A DNA stretch of 64,000 bases from Bugula neritina. Taxonomy: Eukaryota > Bryozoa > Gymnolaemata > Cheilostomatida > Bugulidae. The DNA lies in the NCBI GenBank assembly GCA_964035545.1, contig OZ037771.1, positions 5,450,628 to 5,514,627 on the forward strand, in the 5' to 3' direction. Below the pieces are notes generated by a model. It was not told the origin of the DNA. It was given only the letters and a program-made list of their open reading frames with translations, and ran no database searches. The translations under genes were made by a program, and so were the position numbers. Shown in pieces: positions 46,001 through 59,440 of this stretch (position 1 is the stretch's first letter; each line of letters opens with the position of its first letter).

Positions 46001-49000
46001 ATAAATCATGAAAAGTTGTATAATTTTGTATTTTATATCAAAAAAAGTTTTCTTTAGTTAAATTAACATTTCAGTTGTGGAAAGAACAACTGTTATATTG
46101 TTTCTAATAGTTTCACTTGAAGCTTTCCTGCAGTGTAGCAGTGTTTGTTCTATCTATTCAGTCAGTTACCTAATTATTTATTAGTTTGTAGGCTGTTCTA
46201 TTTACTCTAGGCCCTAGGCTTTAAGAATGAAGAACTAGCACTATCTAGCACCATCTAGCAATTGTAACCTATTGATAGTCCAGGGTGCTTTACTTGCCAT
46301 ACTCTGGCTTGCAGATCGAAGGATTCAAATTGCTTTTTATGACTAGATACCTGTTACATTTTGCTCTTACAAGATAAATCAATTTTAAAATATTCTCAAA
46401 GTAAAAACATGTTTAATGGTAGCACCATACATTGTTGTTCAGTTTGTATCTCTACCTCAATATTTTGCATTATTTTGTTCTACCAATTTGTGAAAAGAGC
46501 TACTGAAAGAGCTGTTGATGAAACTTAAAACAAATTGAAACATTTACCCCATACTCAACTTGCTGGATTGCTCTCTATCATGGTAGGCTATCAACAAAGC
46601 AAGCCAAAATTGCTTATTCTGAAGTTTAGCTTTTGTGAAAATTGGCAAGCTTTAGTTAATAACCTGTAATTATATAGCCAAGTTGTTTAATTAAGATTTA
46701 AAGTAGCATTGTGTTACACACAATAGTTTCGGAAAATAATTGAAAGAAAAATTTAATAATATATTACTATAAAGTACCAGGAAAGTCTTGCTGATGTTCA
46801 TAAAGCATGCATTAAACATTCTGTATTTCAATGGAAGATGACTTACACATTGTAGAAGGAAAGTTGTCTACTTGTCTTAGTTTACAAGGCTATGTCGTAA
46901 TGCTAGTAGTAGACTGATACCCAAACAAAAAAAAAGGAAAAAATCTGGTGCTTGTCATAAATATTATGTTAGATTTGTCTCTCTAGCATTAGGACAAGAA
47001 GAGAGATGAACCAGTTGCATATATAGTGCGATTGTGCATAAACTGCTATCCTAGCTTACAAATTGTTGAGTGCCAATATTTGAATTGTCAATATATTTAT
47101 GCCAGGTAAGGCCAGTAAGAAAATGTAGTTTACAAGATTAAATAAAAAGTACGTAAAAGCAGTAACAGAGACGAGTTCTGAAACGTCTGCTCATGCAAAC
47201 AAAATGCCCAATTGCTAAGAGTTGGGAGCAGTTTTGAAGAAGCTTGTATATTATACCACTAATTGTTAACATTAAATCTATAAAAGTTACTGCTAAAGAT
47301 TGAAAAAAAAATCAAGGCACATTCAGAAGCTTGCTAATATATTTCTTTTGAAGCTATTGCAATTAAAGAGTAATTTGTAGTGTAACTGCTGCATTTCTAG
47401 CCAACAAAAAGTTTCAATAGCTTATAAAAGGCTAGACAACATGGTTTTCAAATTTTGTTTTAGTACACATAGCTTCAGGTTTTTTAAGAAGCACTATTTT
47501 ATATATTAGCAACTGTGAAAGATATAGTTAGGGGTTGCTCTTATTTGTGCTCCGTAAAGCATTTAAAAAAAGAACTCAGATATGGGTTTGAGAAGAAAGA
47601 GCATATAATTAGTAGCCTTACATTCAGCTTTAACTCAATATATTTTACTGAAGCGTTGAGTTAATCGCTATAGACTTTAGAGCATATGAAAGTGTACTAG
47701 CCGACTGTTTTGTGTGCACTATAGCAAAGAATCACAGTTCAAAGTACATTTTCAGATATAAATGATTGTGAAAAATATATTCTAATTGGTTTAATCTTAT
47801 CATATATTACAAGTCTCTTTGTTATGTAAATTCAAATAGAATACTATAATTATTTTGAAATAAATATTAAAAAATTATCAGCCTATTGTGCATTAGTACT
47901 TCAAATAATATTAGCAATGACAAAAATATTAGTAGGACATTTTGTTCTCATATGATGCATCATGAAGATGAAGTGCAGAAAATGTGCTAATATTCTTAAG
48001 ATTAGTTTAAAGCAATGGTGTTCTGCGTGTTCTTTAATGATTGATTACAAACAGTGCTCTCAAATTGCTATCTATATAACTGTTCAAAGAATCACCGAGG
48101 CAGACTTTTAAGAAATCTGCAAAATACTGTACCTATACGGTTGATTTAATGAAAGGAATAGCTAGTAAAACTTCAAAAATAAGCCTTTGAAGCAAATCGT
48201 TTAGCATCTGGTAAATAGAAGTGCATACTTGGCCGTTTTTTTTAGTATAATACCTATATAGTGGTGCTATCTATCCAATTGTTTTTTATTAAAAGACTTT
48301 AGAACATATAGCTAGTTTAGAAATTAGTTTTATCTTGCTTATTTGTCCGAATTATAGTAGGTATATGCATGGTAGCTAAATGAACTTAACACACATATTT
48401 TTTAATACAGGAAAATACTATAGATATTAGATATTACAGTATAAACTGGCTGCAATCAAATTGAGTAATTTTTAAAATAAAATATACATTATACGTTTCA
48501 TTCATTCTTTAAGTATACAATATAGGCTTATAATAATTTGAGGCAACTTTTAATTAATTAATTATATCTGTATTTTGTCAACTAACTGCTATTCTATTTT
48601 TGCTATTACAATATTTTACTTCACTTGCTTATTGAATGACGTGCAATTTCTTTTTCAAAGTACTTGTTTTTACAGTTTAAAACTATATACACTTGGTTCA
48701 ATTTAATTGAACTTTTCCTGTTATATAAAAAAATATATATATACAACTTTCATTACCTAAACAAAATATAAGAATAAGCAAAACATCAACAAATGTAATG
48801 AGGATGATACAGGGTGCACTTCGAATTATTAGACATGAAAATCCTTATTCGATTTTAAAAAGGAAATACATAACATAGGAAATTGAAGTGTAATTTTTTT
48901 TATTTTGAATGCATGGCTATATCAGTTCCTTACAGAGAGTAATGGCATAGTGTGAATAGAAGTTGAAAAATAATTTTTTTTTAACTGAAATTGTTGGATA

Positions 49001-49238
49001 ATTAATTATAGCAGACAAAGTAGAACAAAACCAATTGAGTTTCTATACTTTGCATAGTACAAATGTAATATAGCTTTTATTACTCAAAAAGTAAAAATGA
49101 GAAGACAATTTCAAAGTAAAAATAATATGATATATTCTGATAACAGAGGGGGCTCTGTTTATAGGCCCCCTATGGTATCGAAATATACCAAATGCATATA
49201 AGCCCCCTATGAGCAGCCCCCTATGAAACCACATTTAA

Positions 49239-49330
<92 letters not shown>

Positions 49331-52300
49331 TATAGTATTTGAGACATAGGATGGTATATATTTGCATAATGCAGGGCATGGCTGTCCAAATCGGAAAGTT
49401 TTGACAACTATTTCCTTCTTTATTTGCAATAACTTACAAAGCTGGCTGCAATACAAAGCATTAGAGTTGGTTGTGTAAAAAGGAGATAACTCTCTCTATT
49501 TGCACATTACACTGAAGTGATGTAATGAAGGCTAGTGTTAGTTGCCTAATAAATACATTGAAATAGTTGGTATTGAGGTTAAAATCACTAGGTATTGCTA
49601 CTCAATGGTTGGTCGTGGCAACCAGTAAAATAATATTGCAATTCAATTACAAGCAATGTACAAAATAAGGTTTTACAAATCATTCATATTATATTGAAAA
49701 TTGTCTTTGTAGATTAAGTTCTTAAATTACTAATAGAAGTAGTAGTCAGTTTTACTTTATAATATGTATACATTTTTCATTTGTTGGCAAGAGAAAGTTT
49801 TTAGGGACAAGCTTTGTTTAATTTAGAAACATTTTTATCATTCTTCTACACTAAAACATTTAGTAGCAAATGTCAAAATAGAAATTATACTAGACTTACA
49901 GTTAAAAGGTTGTTAGTGTTCTTTGTTGTGACTTCTATGACAGGGGCATATTCATTAACATCAGTCACTTCAATATAGACAAAAGCTGATGAGCTCAGGC
50001 TAGGGGTACCATGATCTTGGGCTATAACGGTCAAAATGTACCTTGTTTCCTGTTCACAGTCTAATGACCTGATGATAGATATATTTCCTGTAAACAGAAA
50101 AAACAAGTTTATACAATAATGTTCTTTACTTTATAAAATAATATAGAGAACTAATACATCAAATCAGCCTACATTTCTAATTTTGTTGCTTTTTATTAAT
50201 AAAATGATTTCAGATAAACATGTATTGCAAAACTTGCAACCTTATAGTCTTTATTATAATAATTAAACTAGTTCATTCATGTGAATAGTTTTAAGGAGCT
50301 AGCTGTAAAGTTTACTATACAAGAGTTCAATTAGAAAGGAGTGTGATTGCAAGCACTAGAATGTGTTAGTTCCTTTCGAAAGATATAAGGTTGTGTAGCA
50401 TCTAACAAAAACCCTTCGTATTTTCAATCATCTATTCTTTTCTATATGAAGTAACATATAGCTTATTATGCTTACCTGAATCTTGGTCGATGCTGAATGG
50501 AGAGGGGGTGTCGGACAGAAAGTAAGAAACCGCACTGTTAGGCTGAGAGACATCCTTGTCTGTAGCGTGCACTTGGGCTACTACTGTGTGTAAAGGGATC
50601 GATTCCAGTAGACTGACCGTCACATTTCCTTCTTCAAAAACTGGCTCATTGTCATTCTCATCTTCTACATTGACCTTTACCTTCATCAAAGATCCACTGA
50701 AACATAGTAAGACTTATGCATTAGTTTTTACAACTTATTGCTATTGAGTGGTCTTATAATTTGACTGGGATATGTCACATTTTTAGAAACGATATAAAAA
50801 AATATTACAAAATAAGTAAATATTTGACCAAGTTCATTCGCAAAATATTATACTGTACATTAAAAATAATCATTGCTTTCAAGTTTGTCACATTGCAAAA
50901 AAATTGGATTCTAATATTTTGAATAATATATTGCTGGTTGTTAAGTTTATAAGCACTCATTCTATACAATAGCATCAGTGTTTATAATATTATTATTTCT
51001 ATATTTTTAGATTATTTTTATACCTATAGCTAAGCGCTTACAGCTAACATAACAGCTATACTATATAGTGTTGAAATGACTCAAAAAACAAAAATAAATA
51101 GACAAGAAGCCTCCAAAACTCGACACATTAAGTCAATATTTCATTCGGTTCTAACAAAATAACATATTCCAAGCTGAAATCTGGAGTTTCTGTTTCACCA
51201 GTTGCTTTACAATAGCCTGTGCCTGCATGGAATAACTATGGCAAAATATATTCAAGATTCTATAATCTATAAGAAGTTTGATTCGTTATACATACTTGTA
51301 AGGCTGAGAGGGTGAGAAAGCCAGCAGTTCAAACTGAAAGGAAGTAACAAGTTCACAGTCTATAGGTTCCTGTACTGTTACATGGAGACTGATGGTGCTG
51401 CCTTCTGCATCCTCCTGGAGTTGGAGAGACACACCTGTAAACACCACTAAATACGTAAATGTGTCTGTAACTTACCTCTCTAGGTATAAGTTTATCTTTC
51501 AGGTGAGCTACAAGCTGAAATGGGCTAATGTTTTTTAGACTAGGCACTATATGTTAAGATTCTCCTACTATTGAAAATTTACAGAAACAAAACTCAAAAA
51601 TGAAAGAAACTTCAATAACAGCCTCATTTCTCAACGCAAGCTGGAGTTATGAAACATTGATATGAGCTCTTAATTGGCGATTGGAAACTAAGCTTTCAGA
51701 GTTATCTACTTTTGCCGAGGGGGGAGAGAGAGGTTATTATTTATTTGCTCTGCATTACATAGTAAAAGCATATAGATTTTAGAGCATACTATTATTGTCA
51801 TAAGTGATCTAACAATATTCAATATACCTGGTAAAGTATTATCCCCACCATAAGTGATTTGATACTGAGTTTTGGAGTTTTCTTCTTTGTCTAGATCCAC
51901 TGCAGATGGTAAAGTCAAAGTGAAGTCTGAAGTTCCTTCTAGTACACTGATGGAAACCGATGACTGTGGAAACACTGGCAGGTTATCATCTACATCTTCA
52001 ATTATCACCTGATTTGTTGATAAAACATCAAAATTCAGTAAACCATTTCAGTAAAAAGGCATGTATATTTTAAATACTGCATGTGTTTACATCTCCAAAA
52101 ACTAACAAAAACTCTAAAACTATTACTAATTACTATAGCTAATTACTCTGCTTGAGTTAAAGATTATTCTAATAATTAAAATTTTCAATCATGCAAAATA
52201 AACCAACAGTTGGTTTAAGCAAAGCCAGAAGGCTTTTCACAGGGCTTTGAAAGCAAAGCTTTCAGTTTGAACAACTTTCTGGCTCCTCTACAATATTGTC

Positions 52301-53712
52301 ATATTGTCTTCACTGTCAGCATGAAACTCTTCACCATCTTGAGATATCAGTAGTCTAATTACATACAGCTCACTTGACTCGCAGATTTGTATAAAGCAAT
52401 AAGCAAGTTGCACGCCAAGACATTTCAATTGTATTATTTTCTCTTTTGAGTGCATCTTTACTTCTGCTTATAATAAAATATCATCAGCTTAAAAGGTGAG
52501 TTTATTAAAACAAGCATACTTGTTGTGATGAACTCATTTTCAATATAGATTCTGTTTATTAACTTTTCTTTATTCTACACTCTACAGTACATTATATAGT
52601 TCCTAGAGCAGTAATGTCTTTCACTAACTATAGTTTACACCTTATTTTGGAGAAAAAACTACCAGTAGCAAATCTACTGACTCAATAAATAAGTTTGTGT
52701 TGTTTTCAGCAGCTTGATTTAGTACAGAAGGCTTTAATATAAACACTTAAACATAAATGTCACACACTTACATCTAGTTTAACAGCACTACAGACTTACA
52801 TCCATTTTAACAATAAGACACACTTGCACTATATATTTTACTTCAACAATGTTACAAACTCACATTACCAATTTAACAGTCCAACATACTTACATTTACC
52901 TTAGCAATATCACACAGCTTTACATATACTTTACCAACACAACAGACTTACATTTAATAATTTGACAATACAACATACTTACATTTACTTTAACAATACT
53001 ACAGACTTACATTTACTTTAACAAGATCGTATCCCAGGATGTGAGAGACAAAAACATTTACAGGAAGAAGGCATTCTTCAGCTTTGGGTTGGCAGACAGA
53101 TTCTCGGTCTATCACTTTCTGAGTGTAGATGCTTCCATTTACTGAATGGATGTAAAAGTATGGGGAAATTCCCAATATGGAAAACCTAAAGCAATACTAT
53201 GTATAATAATATATAGATATAATAATATGTATGTTGCATTATGTAAAAAACCTCTCAATAAACACCATGCAATCATTTACTCAAAATATGAATGTTCCAG
53301 GCAAAAGTCGCAATTTAATAAGCCCAGATTTACAGTTTCCTAATTTGATTAAACTCAGTTCATTAGCTAAATTATGTAACATTCACCTGTCTTTGCTTGT
53401 CATCCGGAAACAATTTTTTTCAAGTTTTATTGATCGATGAAGATATAAACAACTTATTTGAAGTAAAAGGATACTTATGAAACATTTGAGGTTGAGCGAG
53501 CAGATTAGTAGTTGATCAGGAAAATATAGTGGTACTTGCCTCGTACTCTTTAACTTTTCCACAGGATAGTCTTTGACTGGACTGAGATCTGTTAGTTTAA
53601 TAACCAATTGAGGGAAAGTCTCTTCCTGAATATTTACTGTGACCGTAGCACTATGAGCTGGTGTAGAATACCATAGCAATGCCAAAGATAGAATGCAGAG
53701 TCGCGCTCTCAT
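32728..53712 (-). CDS. Protocadherin-like receptor, seven cadherin repeats
   Basis: A single-pass adhesion receptor for calcium-dependent cell contact. Coding exons in order: 53712-53540, 53452-53387, 53185-53011, 52008-51828, 51546-51476, 51414-51296, 50696-50476, 50087-49900, 36883-36632, 36234-36085, 35818-35698, 35063-34777, 34331-34097, 33935-33673, 33357-33193, 33009-32728. All phases agree, giving 982 aa. A signal peptide (LCILSLALLWYSTPAHS) is followed by seven EC repeats, whose linkers read DVDDNLP, DENDNEP, DVNEYAP, DINDNRP, GVNDHVP and DINDNYP. The membrane segment is about 804-827 (YLLLIVLPLSLFLIF), with a 155-aa tail rich in Ser and Asp and no known motif. EC1 has the protocadherin-style Cys loop (DRESVCQPKAEECLLP). 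No EGF or LamG domains are present. Introns 1 and 13 appear to be GC-AG. A 5' UTR exon probably lies at about 54723-54757. The exon 1/2 junction is the least certain. Confidence 0.88.
37017..37051. repeat. (TA)n microsatellite
   Basis: About 17 TA units beside a cluster of CATAGGGGGC words (37090-37142). A similar pairing is found in mirror order at 49189-49325. Confidence 0.9.
37230..37299. repeat. 70-base palindrome with AGGGGGCT core, left
   Basis: Arms GATATTTTCCAATACCAGAG and CTATGGTATTATAAAATATC pair around GGGGGCT...AGCCCCC. A related palindrome is at 49129-49189. The AGCCCCCTATG part matches the core of the nearby 30-bp minisatellite. Confidence 0.75.
37338..41180 (+). repeat. Higher-order minisatellite, 30-bp unit
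   Basis: Basic unit CTGCCCCCTATGAGCCTATA plus TATTCTATAT, about 30 bases, with AACTT/AGCCT variants and TA-length changes. Blocks of this array alternate with a roughly 135-base unique spacer starting TTTCACTGTTGGAAACACTT, seen at 37338, 38407, 39546 and 40063. The higher-order periods are thus about 1069, 1139 and 517 bases. Copies decay at the right edge (about 41000-41180). Because 30 is a multiple of three, long frames of MSLYILYLPP- or YEPIYSISAP-type repeats cross it; I take these as non-coding. Confidence 0.93.
41181..43250. other. Intronic, no element recognised
   Basis: AT-rich intron sequence of the protocadherin gene. No gene, repeat array or transposon end was recognised. Confidence 0.5.
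43251..45644. mobile_element. Foldback element 2, long inverted arms
   Basis: The tips read ACCATGTAAAAGTCAGCCGA at 43251 and the complement ending TGGT at 45644. Left arm 43251 to about 43835 and right arm about 45085-45644 pair with gaps and substitutions, and are more diverged than in element 1. The centre is about 1.2 kb with no recognisable protein. The outer 250 bases (TATATAAAATTCTGCAAGTT onward) align with foldback element 1. No clear target duplication was found. It lies in intron 8 of the protocadherin gene. Confidence 0.8.
45645..49128. other. Intronic, no element recognised
   Basis: AT-rich protocadherin intron sequence. Nothing recognisable apart from short A/T runs. Confidence 0.5.
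49129..49189. repeat. Palindrome with AGGGGGCT core, right
   Basis: GATATATTCTGATAACAGAG and CCCTATGGTATCGAAATATA pair around the GGGGGCTCTG...GGCCCCC core. It resembles 37230-37299 and is followed by two AGCCCCCTATG words. Confidence 0.7.
49237..49325. repeat. (TA)n microsatellite with TATG interruptions
   Basis: About 89 bases of TA with a few TATG variants, near the right end of protocadherin intron 8. Confidence 0.9.
52762..53010 (-). repeat. Tandem array of the exon 3 splice donor
   Basis: On the gene's strand exon 3 ends TTGTTAAAGTAAAT, followed by GTAAGT. That exon end plus donor then recurs about eight times with a 28-34-base spacing (for example GTAAGTCTGTAGTATTGTTA then AAGTAAAT), drifting with distance. 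Most copies keep a usable GTAAGT or GTGAGT. The array fills the first 250 bases of protocadherin intron 3. Confidence 0.85.
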
Positions 53713-54722
53713 TGTGTCAAGGTTTAGTGAATGGTGAAGATCTCTCTGTAGAACAATATAGATTACAGAAATATATTTAAGGTATAGCCAAATAATTAAT
53801 GACAAAAATAATTTGTTCAATCACTGATACATAATATTTTAGGTTGAGTTTCCATGGAAAGCAAAATATTTCCTTTTTTTGAGATTTCCTTTAAAAATCT
53901 TGTGTCTTTCAACACTTCTAACAAAATTATTAAATGTTTGGAAATTTCTAAATTTGCTCAGCAGATAAACTTAAAAACTAAGAGTTCTTATCTATCTAAT
54001 ACTTATACCCTTATGGTAACTGTTCTTTGGCAGAGCTTAACATAATTCTTTAATATAATAATACTAATAATATTTTGTTATAACTTCAACTTGTAATTAT
54101 AAGTGAGTTGCTTCATCATTATTGTACAGAATTCAAAACTCTACCAGTCAGGTTTGTGTCTGCAGCTAATAATCCAACACATGAAAAAAGCTTGCTAAAT
54201 CCTGAGGCCATTGAGCTTTTGTAACCAATTATCATGCTCCTTAGTTGTTAGAAAAGCTTTTAACAAGCAACCAATAATGTATGATAAGCCAGTGAAAAAG
54301 CAAAACAATAAAGCTACGAAAAATACTTCAGCTTTCACTTGATATTCTAAGCCTTTATTTTAGAGTCCAGGATCGAGATGACCTCTCAATATAAATATTA
54401 CTACTAGTGATAGAAAAATAATTTCTGCAGTTGTTTTTTGATATACTTTTCATGACAAAAATAATTCAGCTAGCACATGAATACATCAAAATTATTAGAT
54501 TTAATGGCAATAATAATTCTAATAATATCTATCAGTAATAATAATAATAATACACATTAAATGTGCAAAAGCACAAGTTAGCGCAGCACCTGCTTTCTGA
54601 TGATCAGTTAACTAAATACAGGCATATCCCATAGCCTCCTTTAGTTTTTATAACTGCTATTAAATGTAGACTACTAAATTCAGTTAATATGTTGAGTGAA
54701 TATTTCTACCTTTACAACTTAC

Positions 54723-54787
54723 CTTGACCATCTTGCTGAAGATGCACTTCTGTACTATTCAGCCTTGTATTGGCTCGCTGTTATATA
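54723..54787 (-). promoter_or_regulatory. Probable 5' UTR exon and TATA box, protocadherin
   Basis: On the minus strand TATATAA (54787-54781) lies about 30 bases before a plausible start near 54755. AGATGGTCAAG at 54733-54723 is followed by a GTAAGT donor, which could join the acceptor TTGTTCTACAG before 53745. The short ATG in this exon would be an upstream start. Confidence 0.4.
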
Positions 54788-56733
<1,946 letters not shown>

Positions 56734-59079
56734 TCAAGTCATGGTGGAATTGTAAACAGAGTCTGCTCTATGTTTATATGGTAGAAGAAAGTTTTTCCAG
56801 TTGGCTAGTGCATGAGAGCAAGTTCCAGAGTTGATGCAGCGGGCAAGAGAGCCAGCAGTGAGTATTATGCCCAGGACTATGCAACCGGTGCTCATTAACA
56901 AGATGAACTTCTTTACCTTGCGCTTATTCAACTCACTTGGGATATTTTCTTCTGCTTGGGCTGTTAGACCTACAACATTAAATTCAGTAGATCATTTTGT
57001 GATGCTAGTCTGTAGAATGGTTTTATAAGCAGCTCCGAGTTGTAGGTCAATGAGTGCAGTAGTTCAGAGGGAGGGGTTTGGGGGTTGGGAGTTAGGGACA
57101 TAACTCCAAACTACTGCACTCATTCACCACCAACTCGGAGCTGCTTATAGAATCATTCTAATCTGTAATGCAAACAGTTGCTGTTAGTGTAAGTTCATCT
57201 TTATAAATCCACTCACATGTGAAGAATAGAGGGATCCACCCAAGTACAGGGAAACAAACACAGGCTATAAAAGCACAAGCCATAGTCTGTGTAGTTGACG
57301 GGTCATACTCATCAGACACCAAGGTCTGTGTTAGTTCTTCATTATCCTCTGTCATCCCCTGGTGATATGTAAAACTTCATAGAAAAATTGAGTTTAGCAC
57401 ACCAGACTGCATATAATTATCTACATATTAAAATGTTTGTTTTGCCACTGTTCCTGCAAAAACTGCTTGTATGGAATACGCCTCAAACTCTGCTAGAAAC
57501 ACTGCTTCTAAATTAACCAACTTTTTGCTAACTGTTGGAATTAAGTTTTAGCAATATTTATAATTCAAAACAACATCCTACAATGCAAAGAGCCAACAAC
57601 CCATGTGTATGTATGTACACTACTTTGTTATATATGTTCTAGTACTATAGAGTACCCAGCACTCTAATAGAGTACTCAGCACTCTAATACTCAGTACTTT
57701 AGTACTCTAGTACGCTAGTACCCAGTACTCTAGTACTCAGTACTCTAGTATACTTGGTATGACTCACATGTATAGGGCATGGTCTAGTTGATACACTAGC
57801 AGGCAAGGAAAGCTGGAAAGATGCTGTGTGTGGTGCAGGTAATTGGTACACATTCAGACTACTATATGCAGGGGGAAGACCACCAGGTATCTCTGTTTTC
57901 TGACCTAAAGCATTAGAGTCATCGTTATACTAATTTTTGGTACCTATAATAAATATTATTATTTTCTACAGAAGGATTAAATTTGTGTAATATATTTGTT
58001 TTGCAGCACCTATAACATAATAGCTACACTTATTACTTGATTATTATATATAGTAGTCAGTACTGTAAGTGTGCTGTAAGTGTGCTGTAAGTGTGGAAAT
58101 ATGGTTTTCCAAATTATTGCAAATAACGGTATTGCAAGGAGTGTTTTTTTTCCTTTTTAAACCAAAACTTGAACATCTCTAACCACCAGAAAAAAATACT
58201 TTGGCTTTTTTATACTTTTAAAACTAAAGTGCTGTATTATACCTGGAGAAATGTTAAGTAAATCATCACTTTTGGGAGAAGATGCTTTTAGACTTTGCAT
58301 ATGTAATATAACATCAGCTGGGTTGGCTTCATGGAGCTTTACTTCAGAAGCACTTGACGTAGCTTGTTCTGTGATCACACTACTATCAGTTGCTGCTTTT
58401 CCTTCAACATTTATATCTCTTTCTGCAGCTGTACTTTCTTCTAATAAAGTGTTATCTGCAGCTGAATTTCTGTAATGAACTATGGGTTGGTACAGAGTTA
58501 ATTGATTATGAATTGACTGCTGAATGAAATATAGAATGGCAATCAAATAGTATTTTTGATACCAAATAATATTAATTAGTATATAATATTATCTTGCACA
58601 AGCAGTACCTATTTTAAATTATGATATTGTTTTTCAAATTATCAAATATAGTGATCTTTGCATAATTGTAAATGGCAAAGATTAACATTTTACAGGGTCT
58701 AATTTATGCCAACCTGCTGTATGATTTAAAAAAATTTGTTGAAATAAATAATATTTATCAGAATTTTTTCACTAACCAAATGCATAACGGTAACATGTGA
58801 CTAAAATATTTTGTGCTGAGTATACAAGTACAAGCTGGAATTTTTATTTTAAAAACAACCTGGGTAAAATAAGAACAACAGTGAAAACTATCATTCCCAT
58901 GATATAAGCTAAAATATTCTAACACCAAACTATAAATCTAATGCCAACAGCTAATCTTTATACAGCATGAATCTCATTATACTTTTCAGTTAATGATGAG
59001 TTGTAGCCTTACCAGGTTCAAAATCTGTGCTGGGCAGAGTGACAGAGCCTTCTGTTTCTTTATTGTTACTCTTATCCAT
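56734..59079 (-). CDS. Proline-rich two-span protein, possibly CD225/dispanin-like
   Basis: Exons in order: 59079-59013, 58461-58243, 57904-57768, 57358-57217, 56969-56734; phases agree, 266 aa. The N-terminal two thirds is hydrophilic and low in complexity, ending in a proline-rich stretch (GGLPPAYSSLNVYQLPAP). Two hydrophobic segments follow: MACAFIACVCFPVLGWIPLFF and KKFILLMSTGCIVLGIILTA, joined by a charged loop (AEENIPSELNKRK). A Pro-rich N-terminus, a Cys/Pro first segment and a basic-loop second segment recall CD225 (dispanin/PRRT/SYNDIG) proteins. I infer this from layout, not a diagnostic motif. The exon 2 acceptor has three nearby AGs (CAGAAATTCAGCTGCAG); I chose the middle one for phase. 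Start: ATG in MDKSNNKETEG. A small MITE lies in the last intron. Confidence 0.65.
57015..57158. mobile_element. Small Tc1/mariner-type MITE
   Basis: 144 bases, nearly a complete hairpin. The arms start GAATGGTTTTATAAGCAGCT and, from the other end, GAATGATTCTATAAGCAGCT, flanked by TA on both sides. The loop is G-rich. It lies in the last intron of the two-span gene. Confidence 0.7.
57645..57760 (-). repeat. TACTCTAG-type tandem repeat beside a splice donor
   Basis: Degenerate copies of GTACTCAGTACTCTA. On the gene's strand they begin within about 10 bases of the GTGAGT donor of the exon at 57768-57904. Confidence 0.8.
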
Positions 59080-59440
59080 GACTTCACTAAACTATCTAAT
59101 ATGTATGCACTATTTCATTGAGTGCTATATGCTGAAATGAAGCTACTGTTAAAAAATATTTTGCTGTTCTAATTCTAAAGAAATCTTCTGCAATGCTTAT
59201 ATTTTTCAAATTCTTGAAATATTATTCTGAAATGCAACAATTATTAGTATCTTCACAATTAACATAGCAGGCTAACCTGCAACAAAGCTATTTCCGGTAG
59301 AATACACATTATCATGCTCACTATGCTGTAACTGTGAAAAGTTGAGGCATAGAATAATCTAGTTGATGAGAAAACTCTTATTCTAAGATTTCAACACTTT
59401 AACTTTTTTATAGTCTGTCCACAAAATGTTTTGATCGAAA

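Larger units (their letters stand above)
36884..49899 (-). other. 13 kb intron 8 of the protocadherin gene
   Basis: This intron separates EC4 linker sequence (NTNNLLT) from the next strand (VPEHSAAKTF) in phase 0; the reading continues well, so it is one gene. From left to right it contains (TA)n, a 70-base palindrome, a higher-order minisatellite, about 2 kb of plain sequence, foldback element 2, about 3.5 kb of plain sequence, a second palindrome and (TA)n. I see no nested gene. Confidence 0.75.
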
